From the NCBI RefSeq assembly GCF_030867095.1, contig NC_081837.1, positions 16,448,501-16,512,500 on the forward strand: a DNA stretch of 64,000 bases, in the 5' to 3' direction. This stretch comes from Alligator mississippiensis. Taxonomy: Eukaryota; Chordata; Crocodylia; Alligatoridae. Below, in pieces: positions 1 to 14,300 of this stretch. The first letter of the stretch is position 1. Every line of letters begins with the position of its first letter. The notes beneath the pieces are model-generated. The model ran no database searches. It was not told the origin of the DNA and saw only the letters and a list, made by a program, of their open reading frames with translations. A program made the position numbers and the translations under genes.

Positions 1-2407
1 ACCCGTGTATGTACTAGAGCAGTACACATGGAAAATCCATTAGGGTGAAACCATTCTGAGTGTCATCAAACAAGTAAAATATCTTGTTTCCATTCACTGA
101 CTTCTAACCTTTCTAATGTCCCCTAGAGAGCCAGAGCTACAGCAATAGGATTTATCTATTTTAGCTGAGTTACCTTCCCCCCAGCCCCCTTCCTTCTTCT
201 CTGGAGTTGCTGTTTCCTCTTTCGCAGTTTCTCGGAAGTTCATCCACGAAAGGTGCCCATTTGGCTCCAGCTCATGTGAGACCATCACGTGTGAGTCTGT
301 GGCAGCCCAAAATGGCAATAAACACAGATTAAGCTGGAATAGTAACTGCTCTTCAAACGTTTAATAGTTGGCCATGAGGCTTTTGAAGGTAAATTTTATT
401 TTCCCTCTTTTAAAAAATCAATCTTTAAAAGGATCTTGTCAAGGCTTTTATGAAAATAGTCTCGTCGTCTATTATTCATTATCATTACACCCGCTTAAAG
501 TCTTTCATTTAAGTTTCTTTCCATACCACCATCGTCTTTTTCATTTGGCAAACGTTCCCGTATTTCTACTTCTCAACTCTCACTTAAGGTGGTGCTGGAC
601 TGTCAGCCCTGGGCTCTGTTCACAGCTAGGAGGAAACACCTGAGATGTCTGTTCGAGTGAGGGCACAGAAGTGTACAACTGTTTTTGTAGAGGCCTTACA
701 AAATTAGGACTTCTTTGTGTGAAACTCTCTAGAGCCTAGTGGATATATTACTTTCCAACAGGGTTAGAGGTTTGTCATCTCATGAGCACTAGTGACTGAT
801 AAAGCAAAGGCAAGTTCAACGTTGTGCTCAAAGTCCATGGCAACCCCCATCTTTTCGTTTGGTTAGACACTACTATTTTCATTGCTTTAAAGCAACTCCC
901 TTTTCTGTCCCGTTTCATCCTGTGATGAGCCCTCAATACAGTGTGGAAATCTTTCTTTAGACCTGATCCCACCAACACCTAAGCCAGTGAATAAATTTCT
1001 GCTGACCTCTGTGGGATTGCTTCTGTGCCCCACAAATGTTTGCATTACTGGGGTCTCAAAGAAGGTTTCTTCTCTTAGCCTTTAGCTGCTGTTCCTGAGA
1101 AGGACCAGATCAGAACAGGACTCCTTCTTCCTTACCCCCCTCCCCCCAAGAGCTGATGTCACGTTTTCTTTCCTTTAAGCAGCTGCTTCCTCCTTTCTGA
1201 TCCCCTCCAGTTAAAAATAACCCTCCACCCCCACCCTGCAGCTTCTGCAAATTCATTGCCTCGCACCAAACATGATTTTGGGCAGTGGCTAGTGCCTACA
1301 GCAGCCATTGATTTCTGTGGTCTCTGCCTGCACTCCAGAGATCAGACCCTTAATTCAGACAGCTTGCACCTGGCAGGGGAGACACCAGGAGTAAGCAGGA
1401 GCTGAGCCGCTCTCATGGACTAAGGATCAAGCCTCTTGTAGACTGAGATCACCTTGAATAGCATTGTGTGGTTAGGGTGGAGATCTGTCCAGTGCCCTGC
1501 AAGCAGACCCCACTGTGAGAGTTTACTATAGCCACCCAGAGGGAGGATCTCTGCTGCACACCTATTTTATGGAGTTGGGGGATTTCTCCCTAGCTTGCTG
1601 CTTCGGCATTTTGGCGAAGGGCAAGCGAGACTTGTGGGCATCTGAACTCCAAGGTCTGTGGGCTTGGGCCTTGAACATAGGATGCCTGCCATGGATTTGG
1701 GAGTATCTGAAGCCCCAGGCTGAAGAGTCAGGGAAGCAGGATGCTTGCCCGTGGCTGTGCCACACAGACTTGAACAACAGCTCTGCTCAATCTATAGAAT
1801 TCAGAACCGATTTGGCTAATTTGGCTGAGATACGAAATTTAAGGGGGGGAAAAAAGACCCGTAACTCAGCAGGAGTCTTGCAACAGAGCTAGCTTCGTTA
1901 GAAACTCCTGAGCTGGAACTCGCTGGCCTACTTGAATGAAAACTTAGGGGGAGGGGAAAGGCAGCCTCTGTTCCTGTTTCCCAGCAACAGTGGTGTACAA
2001 AATGAGCTAAGGTCCTTTTTTTACTAACCTGCAAGATTGTGCGTCACAATCCTGCTTCCACCATTAAGGGAGGCTGAAGCCGCTTGGGATAACCCTCATG
2101 TTTTCTGATGATTAAATTGCATTCTACTCCTGTCTGCTTGCTTCAAATTCCAGTGTGCAGCTTTGGTGACTGTTCACTGTTTGATCTACAATTAGAGAAA
2201 ACCTTTGCTTAATTGTAGGGGCCAGGTTAGGGTTCCTGTGGAAATCTTGGGGGTGGGGAGAGCAGAGTAAATTGGCTCACGTTAATGTGGTTTGAAGCGA
2301 GCTCCAGATTCCCTACTCCCTGCTGTAGCGCGGACATAGCCTCACTGAGGTTTATAAACCTGTTGTAGGCCTGGGGACCGGGGGAAGGATTGTGGCTCTG
2401 TCTGTAT

Positions 2408-3454
2408 CAGAGATGGGCAAAATATGGCCTGTGGTCCAGATGTAGCCTTTGGAGGGTCTTTGTCTGGCCCATGGTGGGCCCCTTGGTCCTGCCTGGCGCA
2501 GGCACTGTCAGCCAGTCTTGCCACCACCTGGACACGCAGCAGGGTTGGGGCGGCTCTGCAGCTGGACAGCCTTTCTAGGCAACCCAGGCAGTGGTGGCTC
2601 CTTCTGGCTGCTGGCCCCAGCGCTGTGGTACTGGCAGGGACCCATGCACACAGCCCCAACCCTGGCCTGCCCCACGCCTGCTCAGGACTTAGCCCAGCAG
2701 AGCAGACCAGCTCCAGACCAGTAGGACTGTGCACAGCACTGACCTGGCCCACCCCACGTCTGCTCTGGACCTCCTGCTCGTGCTAAGTAGCAGTGGTGAT
2801 GGCTGGACAGAAACTGCTGCTCAGCACAGGGAGGAAAAGTGTTTTTTGTTCCCCCCCCCCGCCAGGCCCTTCTTGTGGCATCCACCCAGAGCCCGTTCCC
2901 AGGCTGCCCCGCTGCTTCTCTACTGCTGCAGTGGGGCAGCAGTAGCAGTCCAGAGGAACATCAGGGCAGCCTGGGAACAGGCTCCAGGCGGCTGCAGTAA
3001 GAAGGGCCCAGCAGCGGCAATGTGGGGGGTGCTTTTTCCCCACGCTATGCAATAGTTTCTGCCTGGCTGCCAGTGCTGCTGCAGCTGCTTAGCATGGGCG
3101 GGTGAGTCCAGAACAGGTGCAGGGTGGGCCAGCTCGGGGCTGTGCACTGGTTCCACTGGTCCGGAACTGGTCTGCTCTGCTGGGCTGAGTCTGGAGCAGG
3201 CGTGGGGCAGGCCAGGTTGGGACAGGTCCCTGCAAGTACCATGGGGCTGGGGCCAGCAACGGTGGCAGCCAGAAGTAGCCGTTGCTGCTTGGGCTGTCTA
3301 GAAAGGCAGCCCAGGCTAGGGTCTGTGCACTGTTGGTGGTGGTGCATGGGGCTATTGCGAGGTTGGGAGAGAGAGGGCAAGGGGTGCTGACTGGCCTACA
3401 GCAGCTCCTGGAACTGCCTATGTGGCCTGTGGGCAAAAGTAATTGCCTGCCCCG
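2408..3454. mobile_element. Foldback hAT-like element
   Basis: The left end CAGAGATGGGCAAAATATGG and the right end AATTGCCTGCCCCG are imperfect inverted repeats of the CAGGGGTGGGCAA type. Flanking octamers GTCTGTAT (2400-2407) and GTCTATAT (3455-3462) match 7/8. The whole interior is a long imperfect palindrome centred near 2935; for example 2572-2624 is mirrored by about 3249-3306. Confidence 0.75.
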
Positions 3455-3650
3455 GTCTATATAAAGGAGTTTAGCAGAAGATTCCCACTGAGGCTACTGT
3501 CGGTCCAGCTATGCCGACATGGAGGCTCAATCAGGATATTCTGGTTGACTTCAATCAGCGTGACTCCACTGACAGAGTCCAGAGGGGCCGCACCAGTTTC
3601 TACGAGTTGAGGAACTGGATTGGAAGAAGAGACTCTGGTACGCTTTAGGA

Positions 3651-3760
3651 CAGGGGGAGGTAAACCTACAGCCTGTGAGCCAGATCTGGCTTGTGGAGCC
3701 CTTCTATCCAGTCTGCAAAGCAAAGGCTTCTGCAGTGTTTTGGCATCGGAGAGCTTCGCC
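3651..3760. mobile_element. hAT-end fragment
   Basis: CAGGGGGAGGTAAACCTACA followed by GCCTGTGAGCCAGATCTGGC resembles a 5' hAT end with a foldback interior (CAGATCTG). The opposite end was not found. Confidence 0.35.
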
Positions 3761-4249
3761 CATGTGGTAGTGAGAGGCTGTTGCCACTGGCATGGGCTGA
3801 TCTAGAGTTTTGAAAACAGGGGTGCAAATGGTGTGGTGCCTCATCACATATAATGCAACAATTTTCTCCAGTTAAAAAAAAAAAAAAAGTAGAAGCTTTA
3901 CCAGTATGCTAGGGGCCCAGTGCTGCGTTCTTCCGTTTAAGATTGAAACAAAAACAAATATTACTATTGGAACATGCATTTAATTTGCTATATCATGTAT
4001 AAAAACACAACAAACTCCTGTTTAATCAAGAAATGTTGTTTCATTAGTTGTGTTATTAGTAAATGTACATTTGTACACTTATTTTTTTTCATGCATAAAA
4101 CAATCGAGCCTTCTTGAGAATCTTGACATAACTTTTAGTGAAGCACTGGATGCTATTTCCACTCCTGAGTTGTCACTTGAATTCAAGTTCCCAGACCCAA
4201 GGCACTGTTTTTAGCTAGTCTTAAAAATAGTCTGCAGGTCTTTAATATA

Positions 4250-4669
4250 GGAGCTACATTACCAGGAGCAGCTACCAGACAGCAGAATTACAGAAGGCAG
4301 ACTAGCCTGATAAGCGCAACATCAAGACCATTAAAAAGGAAAGAAGGTGGTTAACACCTATGGAATGAAGAGTTCAGAAGGAATCGGGTAGATTATAATG
4401 AACTATGCAGTCAACGGACTTCCTCACTGCTGCCTGAATAGAAATGCTGGAGCTCCTCCCAGGCAGCTAGTTTTCAAATTTGGGTGAACAAGGAATCAAA
4501 GCAGGGTGGAACTGCACCAGTGAGCACCCGCCACTCTGGATCTACCCCCACCACCAGGTGATGGGGAGAAGCAGGGTAGCACCAGTGGCAGGCAAGTCAG
4601 AAGGCACATCTCAACACAAACTGAGCTGGGTAACTTGGCCCACTGCTCCTGAAGCGTTGCTGACCCCTG
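4250..4669 (+). repeat. Dispersed repeat of unknown family, copy 1
   Basis: Shares ACATCAAGACCATTAAAAAGG and GCCTGAATAGAAATGCTGGA with copies at 50555-50850 and 51580-51627/53443-53610, including CTCCCAGGCAGCTAG. It ends near GCGTTGCTGACCCCTG, which looks like a hAT terminus, so it may be another hAT family. Boundaries are approximate. Confidence 0.5.
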
Positions 4670-5277
4670 CTGTAGGCAAAGCTGGACACTACAAAAGCGT
4701 TCTGCACTAAGGCTCCTACTGGTGTGGATGAGCAAACAATAGCCTCAATGAGATTTCGGGTTTGGTGGGGGGTTTTTTTGGGTTTGTTTTTTTTTGTTGT
4801 TTTTTTTAACTCAATTCCCTAGCATAGATAAGAGCAGCACATCTTAACTTACCTATTGAAATGCCTCTCTCTGTTCTAGATAAGCCTGGCTCTTTTCATA
4901 GCTGTCACATCCCCACGCAACTGCTCCTTTTGTGCATACTGAACTCTTTCTCCATCAGATAGCCTTATTTCTTTCCAGTGCATCTTAATAAAGAGAGCAT
5001 TTTGAAAGGAGAGAAATAAATGTTGTTGGCAGAGCTGGAATATCAGCACACAGTCACATAAGGAAGCAGATTGGCAGTGAAACACAGGAATGCCTCCATC
5101 TTCCACTGGGGCATCTCTCAGTTTAATTAAAAGATCTTGGAGTTAGCAGGCTCCTGAGGGAAGTCTTTTTTTTTAATAACTAAACAGGCAAGGGAGAGAT
5201 CCTGTGTTGCTGAGAGCTGGGCTGTACAGTCTCTTTAGAGAACCTTATCACATGCATGCTATTCCTTTATTTTCCAG

Positions 5278-5379
5278 GCTTCGAAGCCGAAGGTCAGCAT
5301 CCCGCTTTCAGCCATCATCGAAGTCCGGACGACAATGCCTCTAGAAATGCCAGACAAAGACAACACTTTTGTCCTGAAG
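5278..5379 (+). CDS. SH2B2: SH2B2 coding exon: middle strands of PH domain
   Basis: 102 bases, 34 whole codons, between TTTTCCAG and GTAAAG. It translates from [13 protein letters not shown] to DKDNTFVLK, the strongly conserved central PH-domain block of the SH2B family. The acceptor phase is 0, so the preceding exon, outside the window, must end on a whole codon. Confidence 0.96.
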
Positions 5380-8300
5380 GTAAAGCACCCTGGATGCATT
5401 GAGATTTGTACTGGATCCAGCAACATCCCAGGCTTCTCTTCCCCTCCCCATCTCAGCAGCCAGTGATTCTACCCAGATGGCAGCTGCTGCCCTCCAGTCC
5501 CACAGGGAGGGGCCTGGGAGAGGAAGGGTGTTGTGTATTCATGATGGGTATCCCCCTCCCTGGCAGCAATTGATTGTGCCTGACACCACCAGCTGCTCAG
5601 AACTGTTTGCTTGCAGGTTCCAAAAGAGCCTTTGGTGCTTCAGTTCACCCTCAAAAGATTGCTGCATGGCATGGATACAGAATTGTAGTGTCATGTAACT
5701 GGGGCCTGGCCTCTGAGATGTGCTTAAAGAGAGACCTGAGAGAGATGGGGAAAATGGACAGCACTTAGATTTGCACTCCAGTGGATTTAAAGACTTTAGG
5801 GCCAGCAGGGGCCATTAGATCAGTGGGTCTAATTCTCTGTCTCTCACGGGCCCTTACATTTCACGCCGTTACAAGCACAATTTAGTAGCTCAGTACAGCA
5901 GTGTTTGGCAAAGGTGCCACTTCCACCAAGGCACTCAACCTTGGTATGAGCCCATCGAGAGCTGGAACCTCTGCCATTCTCCCTGGGAGTCTGCTGCAAG
6001 GCCAAATTGCCCTCGCTGTTAAGAATCTGTGTCCAATGTTTGAGCCAAACCCACCTGGCGTCAGGTGCCATCAGCTAGATTCATGTTCTGCCTTCCCCTG
6101 CTGAATTAAAGAGCCGTTTCACCAAAATTGTTTTCTTCAACATTATTAACAACTTTACTCTCTCCATCCACTACCCAATGAAGTGGGTTGTTCCCTGTAA
6201 AAGCTCCTGCCACTCTGAACTTGTTAGTCCCCGAGGTGCCACCTTGCTTTAGTTTCTCTTGATGGTGTAGACTCATGTGTTTGGCTGTCTACTAAGCTCT
6301 TCCTAAAGAACTCTCAATTTTCATACGGGTTTGTCTATCATATTTACTCAAATTTAAGATGATCCTGAATTAAAGACAACCCCCCAATAATTAGATTCTG
6401 TACATGGAAAAATTATAAATTAGTTATAATTTTCCACATATAGAATCTAATTATTGGAGGGTCATCTTTAATTCATACCCCTACTGCTGCAAGGGGCAGG
6501 CAGTGGGGCAGCAGGTAGCATGGGGGGATCAAGCTGCTGGTCCCCTGCTTGTGCCTGTCCCCTTGCCACCTCTGCCTCCTGCCGCCTCCCCCCAACACCT
6601 CAGGTCCCCACTTCCCTCTCTGCTCCCTCTCCTGCCCCTTTTCCCCAGTCTCTGCTCCTCCCTTCCTCCTTCCCCCCACCCCCCTTGTCCTTGCTCCATC
6701 CCCATTCTAGTCTGGGGCAATGAGCCTGGCCCCAGCCCAGCCCTCATAGCAGCTGCGTGATGCTGCTAGGGGACTGGCCATGCTCAGTGTCCTAGGCTTC
6801 AGCTTGGACAGAGAAAACACAAGGAGGGGAAGGGCGAGGAGCAGGTGTGGAGCAGAGGGTGCATGGGGGGAAGAGACGGTGGAAGAGGCTGTAGGGAGGA
6901 GATGGTTGGGTACAGAGGTGGCGGAGGGGCAGGCAGCAGCTGCGGCCAGGGCCCTAACCCTGGGTACAGGATGGAACCTGAGCCACAGCAGCTGTCTACC
7001 CCCACCCCCTCTTATTCAATTGTGAAATGCTTTTTATCCATGTTACATGGCCGGGGGTGGGGAGGCGGAGAATCTCATCTTAGAATCCCGTAAATAAAAT
7101 ATTTATTTTTCTTTCTAGCACAGCTTGGTCATACTTTTCCTCAGTTTTAGGAGGCTAATAAATTAGCCTCCCCCTTGGCCAGATACAGAACCTATATGCA
7201 AATGAGAGTCCTTCCCCACTGGATCCAATGCAAGGAGAGGTGCAGTTTAGACCCTGTGACAGTGAAAGCACAAGGAACTCCTCAGGGTTCCTTGGGCAGC
7301 CCCCCTGGAGAGCGACTCTATTATGATAGTGTTGCAGGCCCCCCATGTGTAACATTTCTCTCTCACTGGCTCCCAGAGCTAATCTTTCCAGGTTACAAGC
7401 AGAATGGCGCGTGTTCCTTCTGCATCTCTAGGCTATAAACTCAGACTGGGAACTGAGAATTGAGCTGGATTCCTTTTAGTTCATCTTAAACTTACTAGCA
7501 CACTTTTGGTCACTGTAAAAAGGAATGGAGCCAACAGCGACAGTTTGTGTGGCAAGAAGGAGAAACAGTTCATATGTTCTGTAGGTGATGAATGAACTGG
7601 AGTGAAATCCTGCTCTCTCCCTCTTAGCTGTGTTGGCCTTGCAGAGCTAAGAGGATCCGTACAGCACAATTGGAAGGTAGGAGACTATATAAGCAAGTGA
7701 TCTGCCTCCCAGTTGCCAAACTGGCCTTGGCCTCCCAGTTGCCAAACTGGCTCCCCTATTTGCTACATGTCAAACCCTTAGCATATGCTCCCATGCTTCT
7801 CTTCCCTGCTGTGGCCAACAGGCAGCCTAGATGTTAGACCTCACCAGTGAACTGAAGGAGCCAGCCAGTGCTATTGACCTATGAAGGAGCCATGACAGTT
7901 CAAGATGGGAAGCTCTGCAGATGAAGATTGAGGTCTGCTGGGTTGCAGTCTCAGCTCTGCCACTGTGACCAGCTCTGTGACATTAGGGGAGCCACTCCCA
8001 CGATTGCCTTGTTTGTAAGCTACTCAGGGCAGGGACTGTCTCTTACTATGGATTTAGACCCATGGAGTCCAGCTCTTACTGGGGTCTCTCACTGTTCCCA
8101 TAATGCAAATCTATTTGAAGATTAATTTGCTTTGCCATTGCCTGGTTAGGGGTTGCATTTGGTCTTTGGTGGCATTCTGAGCAAAGAGAGAGACTGTACA
8201 AAAGGGGCTTTCTGTCTCTCTCTCTTTTTCTTATTGTTCAGCCTACAACCCCGTTTGGCTGGAAAATGGGAAGTCAGAGACAATCTGCCAGGGGGTGACA

Positions 8301-11300
8301 CTGCCCACTGTTATGTAAATGCTGCTGTTCCTGGTTGCTGGAGAGTGGTGTTCATTTGATCAATAAGAGGGGCTGGTGGAAGCTGTTTGATTGGGGGTGG
8401 GGGAGGGTGGCCTGCGTTGCATGTCATAGGGCCTCTGGGGATGGAGAGTAATGCACAGCAGACAGGAATCTGAGGACAAGAGTAGATATGAAGTGCTACT
8501 CTAGCCCTCTAGCTAGAGACCCTCAAAAAGACTTTTTTTCCATACAATACAGTTAATTAGCTTAATGCAGTATCTTCTGCAGCGTGCTGCTGGCAGCTGC
8601 TCCTAACAACCCCTTGCTACAAAGCAGGATTTCTTCCCACTGGGCCGGAGCAGGCAATGTGGAAGAAGTCTGTTCTGCAGGCTGGCTCTGATCTGAACTG
8701 GGAGGCAGCCTCCCCAGCAAGGGCTGAGCGCTGCCTTTCTGCTGGTGAGTTTCCCTCGGATCCATCCACTCACTCCCCTCAAACGCAGTGTTTTGGGACT
8801 CTGGCTCCGAACACAAATGTGTGGGTCTGAGGTTTCAGTGACAAAGCACGTGATGAAGGTTTAATTAAAGGAAAAAAAGATGATTTAGTCTAATAAAGCT
8901 GCCGCTTCCTAGCAGCCACTCTCAAGGGGATGCTGGTGTTCATGGCACCTTGCTCCTCATTGAGCCTGATCAGGAGCATGTGGCACTGCAGGCAGAAGGT
9001 TAGTGTGCACAAGAAACAGCCTCAAAGGTTTTAGTGCATGAGCATTGGTACCAGGGTGGCCAGTCCTAGGTGTTTGGATGAATATCCAGATTCCTGCCAT
9101 CCAGCTAACACAGGTCTCCAGAATTAGGAGTGAAACATCATGTGACTGCAAGCTCTCTACCTTGAGGCTTCTGCTTCTGATCCCTGGTCAGCTGTGAAAG
9201 TAGGCAGCTTTGGGCCAACAGTTTTTTTTGAGCACTACAATGGCAGGCTGGAAACCTGTTCTCTTCCCTCCTCTGCCCTGAACATAATGAGAAGCACTGG
9301 GTTTTTTGGAGGGTTTTTTTGGTTATCATCTTTTACTGGGCCATCTAGAACAGGGATGGGCAAATTGCAGCCCGCGGACCAGATGCGGCTCATCAAGCTA
9401 TTCTATCCAGTCCATGGGGCCCCTAAAACATTTGGAAAATTAATATTTATCTGTCCCCGGCTGCTTGTCATGCGACCCTCGATGGCTTGCCAAGACTCAG
9501 TAAGTGGCCCTCCTCCAAAAATAATTGCCCACCCCTGATCTAGAATCTATACTCCATGCCTGTCTCATTTCCTAGGCCATCAAGGCTGAAGCAACACTTC
9601 AACCCTACTATTGTGTATGAGAGAGGTTTTTTTCTTTCCCTGCACCGCCAGTCTTCCAGAAAGAAGAATAGTTTCTGTTCACCTGGTTAAGCTCGCACAG
9701 CTCACAGGCACAAGAGCAGTGCAATGTGCTGATTGAGTCAGACCCAGCCTCGTGTCCATGTAGCATGAGGGGAAGCAGAAATGCCCCCACTGGTATGGGT
9801 TATGTAGGGGGTACTTTTCTTTGAGCCAGTATCCATTGCATTGCTTCTCTGCCAATGGCTGTTTTAGATAGATATATTTCCATCAAAGCTACAGGACTGG
9901 AAACCTGAGACATTAGTCAAAGCAAGCCCCAGCCCTAAATCTGTGTCTGACACCAGAGCCAGAGGGAATGTACCTGAGTGTCCTGATGGCTGTTGCATCC
10001 AGATGTTCTGGAAACCCCCATTCTGGCTCCATAGTTAAGTACACAGCATAACTCAGTCTTTGTGCACCAGACAAATGACAGTGGTGGTTGTATGGAGGGC
10101 AGGGCTTTGCTCTAAATCTTTTTCCTTCCAGTAAGTCATGCTGGGCTATTTGTACTGTTGGCAATGCCCGAGTAAAATTTATATGACCTTACAGGAGAAA
10201 GGAATGCTAAATTTGAGTCCAGCACGGGACTCCTCTGAACGCTACTTGCCTGTGCTTGTTTGTGAGACTTTTTTTAGATCTCTCAGTTTATCTCTGATAA
10301 CTTTTACTTGTAAGGCCCAGAAACAGAGAACTGCTAATGCTTGAAAAATTTCTGTCCCACTTCAGCCAAAACCTACCTCTAATGCTGTGGTTTGTTTCAC
10401 AAACCACATTTTCAATGAAGAGGGTAGAGACTAGCTTCCTTGTGTGGCTGAACTAGTTAAAGGTTTCCAAAATGGTAAATGCCAAGGGCGAATTTCCTGT
10501 ATTAAGGCTTCTATTATATTTGTCTTTAATATATTTAGTTTAAAATTGTTGCACTTCATATCCCAGCTCCAAATGGGCATATGTTCCTTTAAGAAAGTGC
10601 TTTGAATTGAATAGATGCCCTGTGGCATGCAGGGGTTGCCATGGAAATTGTTCTTTCTCATTGAATCATGGATTCCTTGACAAGTCTAACTTATGCAAAC
10701 TTCATCTGAGCTCCTTGTCAGTAAGGATAAAGGGGCACTTGTGAGGAACAAAACCTTGATGTCCACTTTGCATTTGGTGTGCTGGGGGGGCTGTGCGTGC
10801 AAGTGTGAGTGTGTGCGTGCATGTGCCTGTGTGTCTGTGTGTGCATGTGTCTTGTTCCAGAGCACAAATGATGAGGTACGAGGTGCAGTGTGCCCTGGGA
10901 CAGCAGCCAGGTTAATGTAGCTTCCTTCCCCTCCGAAAGCTTCCCAATAATTCTCAAACAATAACAGCTCTTCCAAGAGGCTTTTCCCGTTATTTTGGTC
11001 CCTGTTTCCTCAAGGGGCTTATTTGGTTTGTTTGTTTCAAAGTCCATAATTGACTGTTGAGATCCTAATTGACCTCTTGAGCGCTGTGTTCTTGGGGAGA
11101 GGAAATGTGTAAAAGGTGCTCTGACTTTTCAGTAGTTACTGTGCCTCAAGCAACTCCCAGAGCCAGTCACTTTCTGGTCCTTCCTGTCCATGCTACAATC
11201 TACCGAGGGACATGGTCTGAAGAAATAGCCTGTGTGGGAAGGTGCAGTGATCATTAATTGATCCCAGCAGATGAATCATGATGAAAGTGCCTCTGGGAAA

Positions 11301-14300
11301 TAGGCATGTGAGTGATGTTGCCCTCCATTGGCTGGGCCTACAATGAAGAAAAGGGATTTATTAGAATAAGTGGCCTTTTGAGATCTTCTTTAACTTGGAT
11401 GCCAGAGGTCTGTGGCTTTTGAGGCAAAGCAGTTGGGTATATTTGCCACATGGAGAAATTGCATTGGTTGTGTGTGGCGTGTAGGCTCATGACAGGGGAA
11501 AGGAAGGGCAGATCTGCAAGAATGCAAAACTTTCCCCTCTCGTTCAAGGTAGCTGTATTTTTTTTAATTGATTCTGCAATGTTTTGAAGCCTCTAAATTC
11601 AACCCCAAGGTATTTCTGCAGCGAGTGACAGTGTTGTCCATCCTCTTTGTAACTTACATTTTCTTCCATCATGAAGACAAATGGTCCGTTGCAAGATACT
11701 CATGCACTGTGCTCATTTTGCTTCCTTTTTGTTTTAAATGTTAGAGTCCCCAAACCTTCAACACCTCCCCGCCCCAGGTGCTTTGTTCTCATGAAGCATC
11801 TGAGTCAGTACGGAGTCTAGCAGCTGAAGGGATCTCCCCCTCACCTTGGTGTATCTGCCTGGACCTCAGCATTGCTAGTGCACTGCACTTGCTTCTCTAG
11901 TGTTTGGCAGCAGAGCAGGCTCAGGGCCCTGCTGCTGCCCAGCTCTGAGTAGGGCCCTGTGGTTGAGCCTTTGGCAACCTGTTCCTCAGCTTGTTTATTT
12001 TCAGTGCAGCGATTCTGTTTTATATGATTAGGTTCATTTCATAGAAGGTCATCCTAGCTAGCAATGCGATACCCTGAGTCAGGACTGCCTCATCCAGTTC
12101 AGTAACAGATTATATAACATGCTTGGGAAGAACAGAGTAAGGAAAAGCCTGCCATAGACATGGGGTTTGTGCCTGATGCTTTAGGAAGCCCCTTCCAGCC
12201 CTAGCTTCTGTACCCATGCCACATCTGCAGCATTGTCAGCTCTCATGAGTGTGAATCATGATGGTTTTCATAAAGCTCTAGCTCTTGGAGTCATGTGATT
12301 AGCCAGTCGAGCTCCTTTTACACGTCTAGCTCCTGTGGTACCAGACAAAAGCTTGAAGCCTAAGGACACAGGACCCTAGAGGCAAATAAAAGAGACTCTC
12401 GGTATAAATAATAAGCAGGGATCCTGGTTTTCTCGGTTTAAAAATCACAAATTCTCTGATAAAACTCGCAACTCCCACAATTAAAATAAAACTTCACTAT
12501 ATATATATATAGGTATCAGTTGAACACAATGTTTCGTTGATAAATGTACAATTTTAAAGCAGTTTGGAAGCCTACCAGTGCCTCAATCATTATAACAAAA
12601 TACATTTTAAATACCTATAAATTTTGGAGTTTGATTCAGGGGTTTTTATCATGGAAAATCAGAGATCTCCTTGCCCCCTTCACTCACCAGGATGTGGGTC
12701 CAGCTGCAGCTGTTCCCCCTGCTACTTTGTGGCATTGAGCAGCCCTGATATGCCATAGCCCCCCTCCCCGCCACTAGACCCTTACTCCAGTGCCCCTTAC
12801 TCCCAACTCCCAACCCTGCCAGTGCCACTCACTCCAAACGTGCACCCCCACTCCCCCGGGCTCTGCCGGTGCCCCTTACTCCCAACAAGAGCTGACCCCA
12901 GGGGAGTGCAGGGCCTGGGGCAAATCAGCCTGTGCGGGGCCCACTTAACACCACACAGGGCTGTGGTACCCCTGCAAAGGGGGGAGAAGGGGGCTGTGCT
13001 GCTTCTGTGGTGCAGGGCTGAGCCACCAGCTCCAGGTGAGCTCCGCAGGAGGGGCCACGATCGCTCTCCCTGGCTCCGTGGGCCCCTGCAAAGCGCAGGG
13101 CCTGGGGCAGTCAGCCCAATTTGCCATACCCTAGGGACAGCTCTGCTTCCAACCCACAGCCCTCCCCAGCCCTGCAGGTACCCCTCACTCCCAACCCACT
13201 GCTCCCCTTCCTCACACTTGAGGGCTGGGGGTGGAGTGGGTGTGTGTGTGGGGGGGGGCATGTGCCCCCCCAGATTTCTGCACCTACAGCAGGGCACAGG
13301 CCTCACCACAATGATGCAGCATTCCCTCCTATGCTGGGTCCTGCCTGCTGTGCTGTGGAGGCAGCTCCTGCCCAGAGCTGGTTCAGCTCACCTGCAGCCC
13401 CATGCTCCACTGTGGGCACAGAAGTCTTGGGGGGCATGTGTCCCCCTGCTCCCCCCAATGTGTAGCCTGTGGTCCCCCCTCCCAGTGCATGGTCTGTGCC
13501 TCTCCCCATTACCATACACACATTCACATGGTGCCCCTGCAGGCTGGTACTCTGCCAGCCTGCAAAGGGAAACCACTGGTTTCCTGCATTTTTTTTCTCC
13601 TTTTTAAAGGGGAAAATTCTCGATCCTTTAAAAAAGAAAAATCTGTGTTTTTCTGCATTTTTCAAAGCAAACAGAAAACCTGGATCCCTGATAATGAGAT
13701 AATATCATTTTAAAGACAATCTCATGGCACCCTGGGGGCTTGACTCATTTTCGAACACTTCTGATTGGCGATGCTGTCTCAGGCTGCAACATTTGGTCTG
13801 ATGAACTGAACAGGGTTAATCCAGTTCAGCACACAGAAGAAAGATTTTTCAAAAAAATCCAGGATACTACATGTAGCACAGCTGGTGAATCAATAGGCAG
13901 TGCTTTTTCTTTGCACCAGTGCTTCACTACTGACCCAGCATGATGTTTCAGGGTGCCAAGTTATCGAATGAGTGTTGCCTGCTTCAGATGAGCCTAAAGC
14001 TCAGCTTGTTACCATGAGAGCATCTAAGACCATTTGCCCCAGAAGTCTGGCCTAATTCCTATTTTTGCAGTTGCCTTTGGACACCTGAAGATTCCCTCAT
14101 CTCTTCCCTCCATCACTGTAATTTCTGTTGGAGAAGACACTTCTCAGCTTAAAGAGAGGGGTTGGGCTGCTGGTCAATATTGAAACAGCTGCTGCTTGCA
14201 CTGCAGACCATGACCGTGGTATTGGTATTGATAGGCATGATACCATTGGTAGGCGCTTATTTGATTCCATTGTCCTGCTCGATGGTTGAGTAGGGAAGAT

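Larger units (their letters stand above)
1..5277 (+). other. SH2B2 intron (5' end outside window)
   Basis: I see no SH2B2 exon in this stretch. It holds a foldback hAT-like element (2408-3454), a hAT-end fragment (from 3651), a short poly-A tract near 3874, a dispersed repeat about 4250-4669, and T-rich simple sequence at 4766-4808. The rest is unassigned single-copy-looking intron. Confidence 0.7.

Noticed and set aside
1-5277. Search for the upstream SH2B2 PH-domain exon
   Set aside because: No stretch translates to the expected first PH strands ending in PPK before a phase-0 donor. The exon is taken to lie left of the window.
12822-13607. 261-codon open frame
   Set aside because: Inside hAT copy 1; Pro/Leu/Cys-rich with an overlapping open frame on the other strand. 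No homology recognised.
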